The translations under genes and the position numbers were made by a program. A stretch of 23,363 nucleotides of DNA from Coptodactyla brooksi (taxonomy: Eukaryota > Arthropoda > Insecta > Coleoptera > Scarabaeidae), in contig JAWQRM010000385.1 in the NCBI GenBank assembly GCA_033557675.1, positions 1-23,363 of the forward strand, read 5' to 3'. The number at the start of each line of letters is the position of its first letter. The stretch's first letter is position 1. The notes below the pieces were generated by a model that had not been told where the DNA came from, did no database searches, and saw nothing but the letters and a program-made list of their open reading frames with translations. Shown piece by piece: positions 10,432 through 19,084 of the stretch.

Positions 10432-10477
10432 TCACAAACTTAGAGTTTGAAAAAAAACTTAGAAAGAAGTTTCTATA

Positions 10478-10720
10478 GTGCAAAGAGTACTTATATCTAA
10501 CTTATATCTAATTAACCAGGTAATTGAAAATAGTTATGTTATATGCAACATCAAACATAAAGTAATAACAGATTTCTTAATACAGTTCGCTATACCAGAC
10601 AAATATTTCAGAATTATCAGTAATGCTTGTAGAAAATCAACAGTGTGCATAGAAATGGAAGAAGTAGAAAATAAGGTTGAAATCAGAAAAGTGGTTTGCA
10701 CTGGAAACATTGCAGACTAA
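10478..10720 (+). pseudogene. possible non-LTR reverse transcriptase fragment
   Basis: An 80-codon frame that includes HKVITDFLIQFAIPDKYFRI, then IISNACRKSTVCIEMEEVEN and KVEIRKVV. The pattern resembles the stretch between reverse-transcriptase motifs A and B in RTE/craniate-like or other non-LTR elements ('..L..fGIP.k...li...Y..s...v.v......f.i..GVrQGD'). The expected GVRQGD block is degenerate (VVCTGNIAD). There are no catalytic Asp residues in what remains, and no ends were found. It lies next to, and divergent from, the Penelope-like fragment, so it is probably a separate insertion. Chance similarity is possible. Confidence 0.4.
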
Positions 10721-12400
10721 AAATAAATGAAGAATTCTTGTTCAATCTTAGATTTTCCGGTAGTGCTCTAGGTAGAATTAGAAGAAGAGAATTAAAGTGG
10801 TGCTATTGGTAGAATTAACCCATTGTTAACATTTTAGAACATTGTTTTTCCGAATTATCCAAATTAACAAAAATATAATCCAGTGTGCTGTCAGTAGGTG
10901 GAACATTTGTTATGGCATTTAATAAATATTGCTCAGTTAATAACTATGTAAGTAATTACTCTTAATCTATAATATTGTTGTAAAACAAAGAAGATTTATT
11001 AATTGAAAACGAAGAAACAAACCCACAGTTTAATGACACAATATTAACAAACTGTGTGATAATCACAGCTATACACGTATTCTAGACATTAAAATTACTT
11101 AGGTTATAACTAATAAATCATCCGAAAACACTTTTGGATATGTGTCTAGAATTAAGGATATTCTTTTCTTAACGAAAAGAAATGTCATCAAACACATTCC
11201 AGCTGTGATAATGATAAAACTTTTCTAACCTTAAAAATATTATGTGCTGGATATAGTATTGAAAATTATGTGTCTGCATGGAATTGGCTTTTGTGCAAAA
11301 ACATCTATCGGTGTACCGTAAATAACAACATCGATCTCCCACTCCCCGTGGTGTTCCCATTTTTACAGCGAATCCATAATTCAAACTGACTCAAACTGTA
11401 TACGCGGATCAAGTTCTATGGAACTAGGATATCATGCAGTTAAATATCAAATGGTACATTGTCGTAAACATGCAAGCTCCTGATATTGAATACTTCAGGA
11501 TTCATACTGTACATTTTCATTTTCCAAGGATAAACAAAGGATGTAATGGAACGTGAGGGTTATTTTGATAAAGCCCATTACAACAGGAACTTGTGTGATA
11601 CGCGATTCAATATCACCAGGCTGCTATTTCGAAGTCAATATCTACACGTCAGCGGAACTGATTCCCTCTGCTTTGCAAGGCAATTTATCCCCTATGTATA
11701 TCATGGGGTGAGTATATTGGCAGGTAACGCACCCTTATAAAAGAGGGAATTTTCACGCTACCGTCTCTGCTTTTATCTAGACGCTTTCTAATAAACGGTA
11801 TGGCATTTAAATCCGTCATCTACCTTCTTTTCAGAAAGCTATACGACCCTTCTATCTGATAAACACGTACGCTTCCAGGTGTTAAACGAAAACATCAGAC
11901 GCGAAAAAAATGTAGTAATAATTTTACAAGCTTACAATTTTAGAATAGAATGAGATCACGTCGTAAGAACCGTGCAATTATAAAACAGGGGCAGCTTCTT
12001 ATCCCAGGCGAACAATTCTTTTACGGCATGCAATTATTATGAAACACACGCCATTGCGGCACTAGAGAATTTTCTTTCAATTGTACTAGACTGCGCTCCA
12101 ATTCACGATAAAGTTAACTTGACGTCTTATTAACTTTTGCATAACATGACCACGTTAATTACTGCAGTGTTACGTTACTGTGAAGGAGGTGATGTTCTAA
12201 TTTCAACACCAATTTAGTGTGAATTTAGATTCTCAAAATAATATGATACCAAATACTGTTTTACAGACGTTTAAGCGTTATTTAGGTCGTGGTGTGGAAT
12301 ATCCCATAACTGACACTTCTGGACTCTTTAATTGTGTCGAAAATGGTACCAGAGAGAACTCTGTTTGACTGTTAGGACAGAAACTTGAAAATTGGATTGT
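10721..12400. other. mixed non-coding stretch, no gene assigned
   Basis: The minus strand at about 10842-10930 reads TNVPPTDSTLDYIFVN, loosely like the end of a non-LTR endonuclease domain, but too short to call. From about 11270 to 12360 the composition is less A+T-rich, with several short open frames (11546-11740 +, 11169-11384 -) that match nothing I know. An LTR- or promoter-like signal pair at 11736-11795 is listed separately. Confidence 0.5.
11736..11795 (+). promoter_or_regulatory. TATA box plus closely following AATAAA, promoter- or LTR-like
   Basis: TATAAAAG at 11736-11743 is followed 47 bases later by AATAAA at 11790-11795. In LTR retroelements a TATA box and polyadenylation signal this close together define a short R region; in host promoters the AATAAA would be unrelated. 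No matching second copy, terminal TG...CA pair or target duplication was identified, so this is only a candidate. Confidence 0.3.
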
Positions 12401-12404
12401 ATAA
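12401..12404. repeat. target-site duplication ATAA, left
   Basis: ATAA directly precedes the terminal repeat, and the same four bases directly follow the other end at 14293-14296. The family target is normally TTAA. Confidence 0.65.
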
Positions 12405-12446
12405 TCCTGCTGTTCTCCCTAGTTTAACTATACACTTGTAGTCCTT

Positions 12447-12463
12447 CGGGTCTTAGTCACCCG
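12447..12463. repeat. subterminal palindrome, left end of 12405 element
   Basis: CGGGTCTTAGTCACCCG: the same location as the left palindrome of the 5130 element, with two changes in the GGGTCA/TGACCC half-sites. Confidence 0.75.
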
Positions 12464-12669
12464 ATGTATGCAGGTACAGGAGGATTGTCAAGAATAGCTT
12501 GAAATTAATATATTGTGATTTTATTATAGTACATAAAAACAAACAACGATGAAAAGCAATCTTATTACAGACAAAAGTAAAATGTATTATAATAAAAATA
12601 TTACAAACACTAAATCTAAAAACAAGAGAGAATATCAAATAAATTCTGATGTGCATCCAATTATTGCCT

Positions 12670-13840
12670 AGTCTTTACACTGATTAGGCAATCAATTGGC
12701 AATAATCTTAAGTACTAACATCACGTATATTGTAGAACAAAATAATAGGCCATCGATTGGTTTTTCTTTTGCAACTGTGTGCTGCGAGATTTTAATCTAA
12801 CGTATCAACCGCCCCTTTGATAGAGTTATAATCTAGTACCATTTGTGGCTTCTCGTCGTCCCTGCTGCTCACTTCTTTATTGCAGTGGATTGTGGACATG
12901 AGAATAACGTTTTTATTTTTTTAAGCACATATTACATAATTGTAGTATCCATGGTAAACTAAAAAACAGGACTATGAACTTCTTTACTTATTGTAATCTT
13001 GGAAAACTCGGATTCATTTTTTTCTAACCGTTCCTAACATTGTAAGTTTTCTTTTGAGGAGCATTTCACCTAATTTTTTGGACGTGAAAAAATTATCCCA
13101 TGTAACATTTTGCTCCCCGAGTTCATGTGCTAGGTCTAAAACTACTCGCATCCCTTGATTTTTCCTTGTGCTTCACTCGGACATTTTCCCATGTAAACAG
13201 AGTTTTCATGGCGTGAAAACTGCCATTGTCACAAAGGGTCCATATTTTGATGCCATATTTTGCTGGCCTACTGGGAATACACCGTTTGAAAGGACAGCGT
13301 CTTCTGAAGCCTTGTTGTTTCTCTCAAAACTCTCTTATAGGGGCTAATTTGTCACTTGCTCTCCTTTGTTGACGACCTACCTTATCATTAAAACGTAATA
13401 CATGTGATATTCGATAAAAAAACTTTCAACGACATCGTTGCATGAAAAATAGGTCTACCGGTTTCTACATTCCACAAGCTTTTTGTTGATTCGCCGTGTG
13501 ATTTATAAACTCCTGCCAACAACAATAATCCTATACATGCTTGTATTTTAATATTATCCACATCTTCCCAATCGCATCCGTACACACTCCGACCTTCAAC
13601 ATCGCTAATTTTCAATACGATATTTTCAAGTGTAGGGTTCACGATAACTTGAAAGGCAAATAGAATATTTTTCACTCTGGATATGGCATACCTAGTTGGA
13701 CCAGAAGTAATTGTTATTATATTTTGACTAAATGCTCGTCCGCTTTGAGGGAAATATTCTAACATCGAAGATATAACTTTGTCAGATGCATTTGCATGTA
13801 TCTCTGCTATTTCTTCATCAGGTAGAAATCGCCTCGCCAT
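12670..13840 (-). pseudogene. piggyBac transposase, multiply frameshifted, C-terminus deleted
   Basis: The N-terminal 150 codons are open from ATG at 13840 (MARRFLPDEEIAEIHANA start; then LENIVLKI, CDWEDVDNIKIQACIGLLLL, GVYKSHGESTKSLWNVETG, RPIFHATMSLKVFL). The frame breaks near 13386 and continues as ASDKLAPIREF, stop, then FRRRCPFKRCIPSRPAKYGI; the segment that should contain the '(V/I)DEQL' first catalytic Asp is missing or unrecognisable. After another shift near 13170 come KNQGMRVVLDLAHELGEQNV and TWDNFFTS with the second Asp. A T7 run at 13017-13023 marks a third shift, then FTMDTTIM, KGAVDTLD with the third Asp, and KRKTNRWPIILFYNIRDVS. From there a deletion jumps to the terminal QCKD-stop (12670-12682). 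It cannot encode an active enzyme. Confidence 0.92.
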
Positions 13841-14085
13841 TATTTCTGATGATGCTTATTCAACACTGCATATAAAGAAGCTGCAGTGCGCTGTCCACGT
13901 TCCCTATTTATATGATGTATTAGTATGCACGCACAGACATGCGCAGAGATGCACTGACATGCATATTCGACCAGTATGACTGCATTATCTTGTTGGTTAC
14001 TATATAGTTACAATACGCTTATAGTATTCACATAAATAAGGTGAAAAATAAAGTTACATAAAGTCAAATAAATCTAAATAGTTTT

Positions 14086-14101
14086 GGGTCATAATGACTC
14101 G
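14086..14101. repeat. extra GGGTCA-NNN-TGAC palindrome inside the 12405 element
   Basis: GGGTCATAATGACTC, followed by GAGGGTTA, lies in the transposase 5' UTR side, about 175 bp inside the right palindrome. It looks like another element end (CGAGG...AGGGTTAA) with a small deletion: either a nested relic or an internal binding site. Confidence 0.55.
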
Positions 14102-14260
14102 AGGGTTATGTACGTAACAATCTTGTTAAAAACATTTAATAATAATTTGTTGTAAAAACTATTTGGCAATATTCTACTTTACGCACCCGCAAACAAAGTC
14201 ACAAAATCTTGGAAGCAAATAATGAAAGATGACAAAGATGTAGAAGGTCAAAATCTGTTT

Positions 14261-14277
14261 CGGGTCACATTGATCCG
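14261..14277. repeat. subterminal palindrome, right end of 12405 element
   Basis: CGGGTCACATTGATCCG lies one base inside the right terminal repeat and corresponds to 5469-5485 in the miniature element. Confidence 0.8.
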
Positions 14278-14292
14278 AGGAGCACAGCAGTG

Positions 14293-14296
14293 ATAA
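14293..14296. repeat. target-site duplication ATAA, right
   Basis: This ATAA matches 12401-12404 on the other side of the element. Confidence 0.65.
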
Positions 14297-14329
14297 TATA
14301 GAAATAAATTGTGTCGTTAAAATTAGTAC

Positions 14330-14362
14330 CTGTTCACATTTACACTGTGAACAGTGTAAATG
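14330..14362. repeat. two overlapping, mutually exclusive hairpins
   Basis: CTGTTCACA (14330-14338) pairs with TGTGAACAG (14346-14354). Alternatively CATTTACACTG (14337-14347) pairs with CAGTGTAAATG (14352-14362). Both are perfect and share bases, so only one can form at a time. It lies about 35 bp outside the piggyBac element. Confidence 0.8.
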
Positions 14363-14681
14363 GATACATAGGAACCAATAAATTCATGTGAATTTGTCTG
14401 AATTTGAATTTGGGAATCTTGTTCAACCAAAAATAATTAATTACTTGAATTCATATTTGGAAGAAATGTCCACGGAATACTAACACGTTCACATCACATA
14501 AATACTACCTTTACACCCTTTTATGCTATTCATACAATAAGAGAAAGTTTTTCTGAAGAGTGGATGGACCACAAATACTGTTCAGGATAGATTACGAATG
14601 TTCATTATTGATTACAAAAAACAGTTGGAAGTATCTGATTATTAATAACAATAAATAAGCAGTTAATTAAAGTAACTATAA

Positions 14682-14697
14682 TCACACACACACACAC

Positions 14698-14734
<37 letters not shown>
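14682..14734. repeat. (CA)n(TA)n compound microsatellite
   Basis: (CA)n up to about 14698, then GA, then an uninterrupted (TA)n to 14734. Confidence 0.95.
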
Positions 14735-14735
<1 letters not shown>

Positions 14736-15955
14736 CAAAGTCGGCATCAGCATCTCATCCATGAAATATTAAAATTTGGAGAATGTAAGAGTATGTGGGC
14801 ACGTAATAAACTAATAAATTTAATAACCATAACCGTTATAGTCTGCATTGCTGAAAGCTGCATATGGCCAAAGTGCGTTAAGCTTATTGTCAAAAAGCTC
14901 GCATCCTCTAGAATAAGTTTAGTTTATTATTGGTCTAGTATTTAGCTTAGTAAGTAAATAAAACACCAAATTGACATCTAAATGTATGTGACTAGTTTGT
15001 GGCAACCTAAGCTGGTTACCAGATCATGCATAACTATTACTTACATAGCTATTATTTGATACATATTCATCTTAATACAGCAGTTATGAAAATGGTGGAT
15101 ATAATACACGAACAGCCACTAAAGTTTCTATAAAGTTTCTTTGGACTCACTGCATGAAAGTTTTACCCATCGCCGCGTCGCTGTGGTTGTAGTTTTGCAT
15201 TTCGATACCGTATGCTGAATAAATCTCGCTCTAAACTGTTTTATTCTTGTACAGATCTATATTGCGACAGTGCCCGGCCATCTTTAGTGCAATGTGATGC
15301 CATTTTCTTGTTTTAAACTCTACGGAGCTCAGCAGTTCAGTACTGAACCCTACAATGTTCAGTTCAAACATCTTGTGCAAATAAAGCTGTTATTAAAAGA
15401 GAACGCTTTTGTTTCTGAAAGAAAAGTGCCAGATCCTTATTGCGTCAGATCGTAATGAAATGGTCTTATTTGTGGAACTTGGACCAATCTGTGTCGAAGG
15501 AAATTATGAGCGCCGGATGATATTAAAAAAAAGTACAATGAAGTTGCCATTTTGATGGAGAAACATTTGATCAGATTGTTGGTAGCCCATCTCTTGGAGT
15601 TGTTTTCAACGGAACAAGATCGATGGGGTATTCCAGAATAATCTGAGAATAATCGAGAACACAAATACACAAAAAGGGAGAAAAAACAAATACACAGGAA
15701 AATATGTGAAAATTGTAAAGGTACAATACTGCTACATACGATTTATATGACTCCTGCGAATTGCATATATCCATTGTCGACTGTTTAGTTTTCTTTAGTT
15801 TTCGATAAATCAATGCAAGGCTTACGGCAAAACCTAAAATAAGGGCTTGGAATCTGTAACTTTATTCAACATAACTGTAGAAAGTATAACAAAAAGGTAA
15901 AAAATAAGAAAAACGCTATAACAACAATATAAAAAGAAATAATCTAATGATTAAT
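14735..15955. other. non-coding stretch, no element assigned
   Basis: I see no recognisable domain. About 15150-15400 is less A+T-rich and contains AATAAA near 15220 and 15380, and GCGACAGTGCCCGGCC near 15266. The latter resembles the junction after a gypsy-type LTR (a TGGCGAC primer-binding site), but no second LTR or target duplication was found. The open frames on the minus strand at 15437-15813 match nothing I know. Confidence 0.45.
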
Positions 15956-16215
15956 AAAGTGAAATCTGGCTATGGTACTAGATGGATATACTAAATCTGA
16001 AGCTGTCCTGCTTTAGAGATCACAAAGAAAGCACGGGGATTACTGACCTAGATGGAATAATTTACATATTGAGTATTTTATTAAAATATCTATCTCCAAG
16101 TTATGATATAGACATTAAAAGGTTTTATGTCTACGCGCAGGTAACAAGTAAATTATATATTAAGGTTCTCTCGTGGTATAATATTCCTATTAGTTTGTAT
16201 GACACCCAGATATAA
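15956..16215 (+). pseudogene. fragment of a multicopy insect transposon-type protein
   Basis: The frame from 15982 to the stop at 16213-16215 reads CFRDHKESTGITDLDGIIY, then LLKYLSPSYDIDIKRFYVY and VTSKLYIKVLSWYNIPISL. This follows a pattern I know from uncharacterised multicopy insect proteins: 'GNTARRFF....aeITGid..li..l..il..lssgydIn...f..Y...ta.lyv..y.WyymP.svHkiLiHG'. Just upstream, in another frame (15956-15980), KVKSGYGT matches the block that normally precedes it, so a frameshift separates the two. The VHKxLIHG block is replaced by LYDTQI-stop. I cannot name the transposon superfamily or the molecular role. The assignment rests on remembered pattern similarity, without a domain name. 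Confidence 0.5.
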
Positions 16216-17044
16216 AAAGAGACATTGACGAGAAGTCTCTATTTCTTTTTTGTCTAATATATTTATAATAGACAAACAAGAGATGGTTACCCATCAGAAA
16301 TATCGCTTGCAAGCTCATACATTCTAATCAACATATGAATATTTTATGGAAGTTACGAAAATAACGAAACTTTCATGTAATAATGATATGCTACGTTTAA
16401 TAAACGGTTAATTGGTTCACATTAAGTACTCAAAAATGCTTCAGAAGATACTTCACATTATTATTCCTGTAAACAGACACGGGTGGCAGTCATGTGTGAT
16501 TTTGTTATGAGATGACCACGATTTTCCTAATCGGTATGGTACCTGCACGAAAAACACTTAGTGGACTTGGAACGCTCCCCTGGGACACGTCGCAGAAATT
16601 GATATATTTAGTGGCGTAGGTATATGTTGATAGTGATAGAAATTATAAACCAAATCCCACATGTTTCGTTCTCCCACGCATTTCTTTTATTTCTAATGGT
16701 ATTTTAGTTATTACAAAACTGATATTCAAAGATTTCACATGTCCCTACAAATCTGCTTTGGTCCAAGCGACCGTGATTAACGATAAATACATTAATAATT
16801 ATTTTCATCTGCCTCTGTTTTTTAATACTATAGCATTTCTTTTATACATGATTTCTTTAACCATTTCGTTCAACAAAGTTGCTTCTTCTGAATCTACATT
16901 ATTTATTGTTCAATATGTATGCTTTATTTTATGATGTAATTATAAGCTGGTATTAAGATCCTATTGGGTAATTAAATCGCAATAAGTTTTACTATTGTAA
17001 ACTATTAATAATTCATTAATTATGTACATAATGACGTTGGTAAA
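16216..17044. other. non-coding stretch downstream of gypsy remnant
   Basis: No clear gene. On the minus strand about 16860-16920 reads VDSEEATLLNEMVKEIMYKR, which could be the decayed C-terminal part of the gypsy integrase/pol, but this is weak. A six-base AGAGAC/GTCTCT hairpin occurs near 16220-16242. Confidence 0.4.
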
Positions 17045-17700
17045 TAATTACTTTTGCTTTTACCTTCTGTTCTCTAATAGACTTCTGCTCCTATAGTTAT
17101 GACAAAATTTCACGTGATGTTCCCAATTTATTAAAGAAAATAAATTATATGCTGTTGCTACTGATTTTTTATCTGTCATTAAGCAAGCTTGGGAGAAATA
17201 CCAAACATAAATTTATCAATTACAGATATAGAATGTGTGCATCGATTGTTCAGGGGTGTGAGTGATTTGTAATGGAGCTTTGCTAGGATGTTGGTCATAT
17301 TTGGGTTTGTTATATATTTCACAATGATGTATTATTTCAGTAATAGTTCTTTGCATATTTTTCCAAAAATATATTTTTTTAATTTTGTTCATCATTTGTC
17401 GTGTATGGTGCCGTGTAATAATTTCTACTTGCTTTTCTTTATTTTTTACAACTTCACTTTGTTTTAAACATTTCTCTCTCTTATTTGCATGACGTCTACA
17501 AATCTTTTGTTCTCCTAAAGCTATATATATATATATATTGAAGTGGTTAAATTATGATGATAAAAGAAAAATTGATGTGATTTAGTGTTAACTGAATCTT
17601 CTGGTATTTGAATAGAGTTTGGGTGTTCCGAATTTTGTTTACTGTGTTGACTACATTCGCATCTGGTTTCATTAGGATCATATTGGGGTTTTAGTCAGAT
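17045..17700 (-). pseudogene. Ty3/gypsy pol remnant: linker, integrase zinc-binding and core start
   Basis: Read on the minus strand, a linker resembling gypsy pol after RNase H comes first (HPNSIQIPEDSVNT, about 17600). Next is the integrase N-terminal zinc domain in a frame open from about 17500 to the TGA at 17216-17218: EIITRHHTRQMMNKIKKIYF, WKNMQRTITEIIHHCEIYNK, then HPSKAPLQITHTP. This follows the family pattern 'H..H.g..kt...ik..yyw..m...i......C..C...K...hP.kaPLqit.tP'; the second Cys of CxxC is Tyr here. A third stretch (DKKSVATAYNLFSL, 17040-17200) fits the start of the integrase core ('s.yaqaypi.dk.a.tva..l..yf'), but no D,D-35-E residues are intact. The Jockey-type element lies immediately 5' on this strand and probably interrupted this copy. 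Confidence 0.7.
17522..17540. repeat. (TA)n microsatellite inside gypsy remnant
   Basis: About 18 bases of alternating TA between the integrase zinc domain and the upstream linker. It probably expanded after the element died. Confidence 0.9.
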
Positions 17701-17867
17701 TAGAGTCAGTTTTGAGAATATTAATCTCAATACGTAACTTACTATACTTCGTTTAGTAAGGAGTGGGCGTTTTTATTATTCTCTGCTTCTTATGAATTAT
17801 TTTATGCATTACATTTTGTAATTTCAAACTGATATCTTTCAGTTTACGAAGCCAAAAGAGTAGTTTA

Positions 17868-19062
17868 TGATTCTTTTTGTTTTTATTTATTTATTTTTTA
17901 TTTAAAATTGTTGATACTAGTTGTTATCGACTAACCTACAACTTGTCTTCATAATAGCTTAATACTAGGTATTTAACTAAGAGGGCCCAACAGTCCTTAC
18001 TTAGGTTCTAAAAAACAAAGATAACACATTTTCACGTGTTTATTAAGCACTATGTTGCTTCTACCCTCAATTTGTGTTCTAGGTACTTTGCTCTGGATTT
18101 GCACTATTTCACTCTAACGCACGAGATCGATGGGTTCGATCCTTGTGAGTCTGCGTTATGGCTCGGTGTTGTCCAGGAGTTGCAGTATTACAGTGTTCAC
18201 GTGTGATTGGACTCTCTCATTATGCTTCGCTGCAAAGTTTCCTATTTCTTCGATGACTGTTGGAATTGGGGGAGGGTCCCTGTGTAGGTGGTCATTTCGG
18301 TAGTACCATGGTGCATCCACAATGCACATAAGAACTTTACTCTGGAAAACTTGTATGATATGTATATTGCTTTCTGCGGCACAGTCCCACAGATGACTTC
18401 CGTATGTCCATGTGGACTAGAGAATTGATTAGAGTAGAATTTGTTTGTATAAGAACCAACCTTTTCTTTTTAACATGCTCATTCCATCGAAGTCGCACAT
18501 CAAGGTTATGGTTATGGGTACATGGTCCTGTTGCTTGCATGCAAAGTCAAGATGTACTGAGTTGCTTTGGTTGAATGAGATCCTTCACCTCCTAACCCAG
18601 TTGGCTACATTGTTACTTGCTCTTTTAGAGTTTTCTTGCTGCCTCTTCACTATCTTCTCTGAGAGCTAATATTGCTGTATCGTCAGCGAACGTGGTATTT
18701 TATATTTGTGGGATGTCATAGGTGTATAGTAAGCAGAGATGTAGGATCCTAGTGTTCCGGCGTACTGTTTTGGAAATATCTTCTCAAGTTTATGCATAAG
18801 GCCTTCATGCCAAAGTTTATCGAAGGCTTGAGCGATGGTCTATCGTTGAATGTTTGTTCCTAAATCCAAACTGATATACAGGTATCAGGTCCTTACTTGA
18901 CAATTTTGGAATCATAATAACGTTGGCCACCTTCCAAACATCAGGTACATGTTCTAGCAGGAATGCTGCATTAATCAGACTGGTAAGATTTACACCAAAA
19001 TCGTCCCGACTGGTATTATTTATTCTTATTTGATCATGGTTAAGCGATGTTGTCTTAAACAT
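17868..19062 (-). pseudogene. Jockey-type non-LTR retrotransposon, 5'-truncated, internally deleted
   Basis: Minus strand, reading downward: LTSLINAAFLLEHVPDVWKV then ANVIMIPK (about 19000-18890), QFGFRNKHSTID (about 18850), and, after a frame change, AFDKLWHEGLMHKLEKIFPK (motif A region). Next come YTYDIPQI and TTFADDTAILAL (motif C, FADD), LDVRLRWNEHVKKKR, HLWDCAAESNIHIIQVFQSK, DAPWYYRNDHLHRD, and the C-terminus PTVIEEIGNFAAKHNERVQS to RRLTRIEPIDLVR-stop near 18110. Segments are missing between IPK and QFGFR, and around motif B (GVPQGS), and several stops occur. After the stop, about 200 bp of 3' UTR ends in an A-rich tail (AAATAAATAAAAACAAAAAG on the minus strand, about 17872-17912), the expected 3' signature of a non-LTR element. 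Family identity is strong; the clade is Jockey by similarity. Confidence 0.88.
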
Positions 19063-19084
19063 TGCTTACAACAATTGGTGTCTG

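Larger units (their letters stand above)
12405..14292 (-). mobile_element. piggyBac element, 1,888 bp, decayed autonomous copy
   Basis: It belongs to the same family as the 371-bp element at 5130. Left end TCCTGCTGTTCTCC (12405-12418) and right end GGAGCACAGCAGTG (14279-14292) match the 5130 ends with a few changes. Internal palindromes (12447-12463, 14261-14277) and long end segments are also shared. The transposase lies on the minus strand (pseudogene 12670-13840), so the right end is the 5' side. The copy is flanked by ATAA on both sides instead of TTAA. Relative to the 5130 element, the left end carries about 90 extra bases near 12495-12595. The transposase has lost its C-terminal third, so total length is below that of a typical 2.3-2.5 kb autonomous piggyBac. 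It is a fossil. Confidence 0.9.

Noticed and set aside
12268..12366. Exon-like stretch after TGTTTTACAG, open to TGA (TFKRYLGRGVEYPITDTSGL start)
   Set aside because: Its phase does not join with the exon at 8627-8759, it has no recognised homology, and it may be chance; worth only an RNA-seq look.
13779..13979. Plus-strand open frame of 66 codons
   Set aside because: It overlaps the 5' end of the minus-strand piggyBac transposase and shows no motif.
15180..15300. Possible gypsy LTR end and primer-binding site (AATAAA followed by GCGACAGTGCCCGG)
   Set aside because: The match to a TGGCGAC primer-binding site is imperfect, and no LTR partner or target duplication was found.
18120..18145. GGTTCGATCC, a perfect RNA-polymerase-III B-box-like string suggesting a tRNA or tRNA-derived SINE
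   Set aside because: It lies inside the C-terminal coding relic of the Jockey-type element (minus strand RRLTRIEPIDLV), and no A box or cloverleaf is present at the right distance.
18445..18669. Plus-strand open frame of 74 codons
   Set aside because: It is antisense to the Jockey-type remnant.
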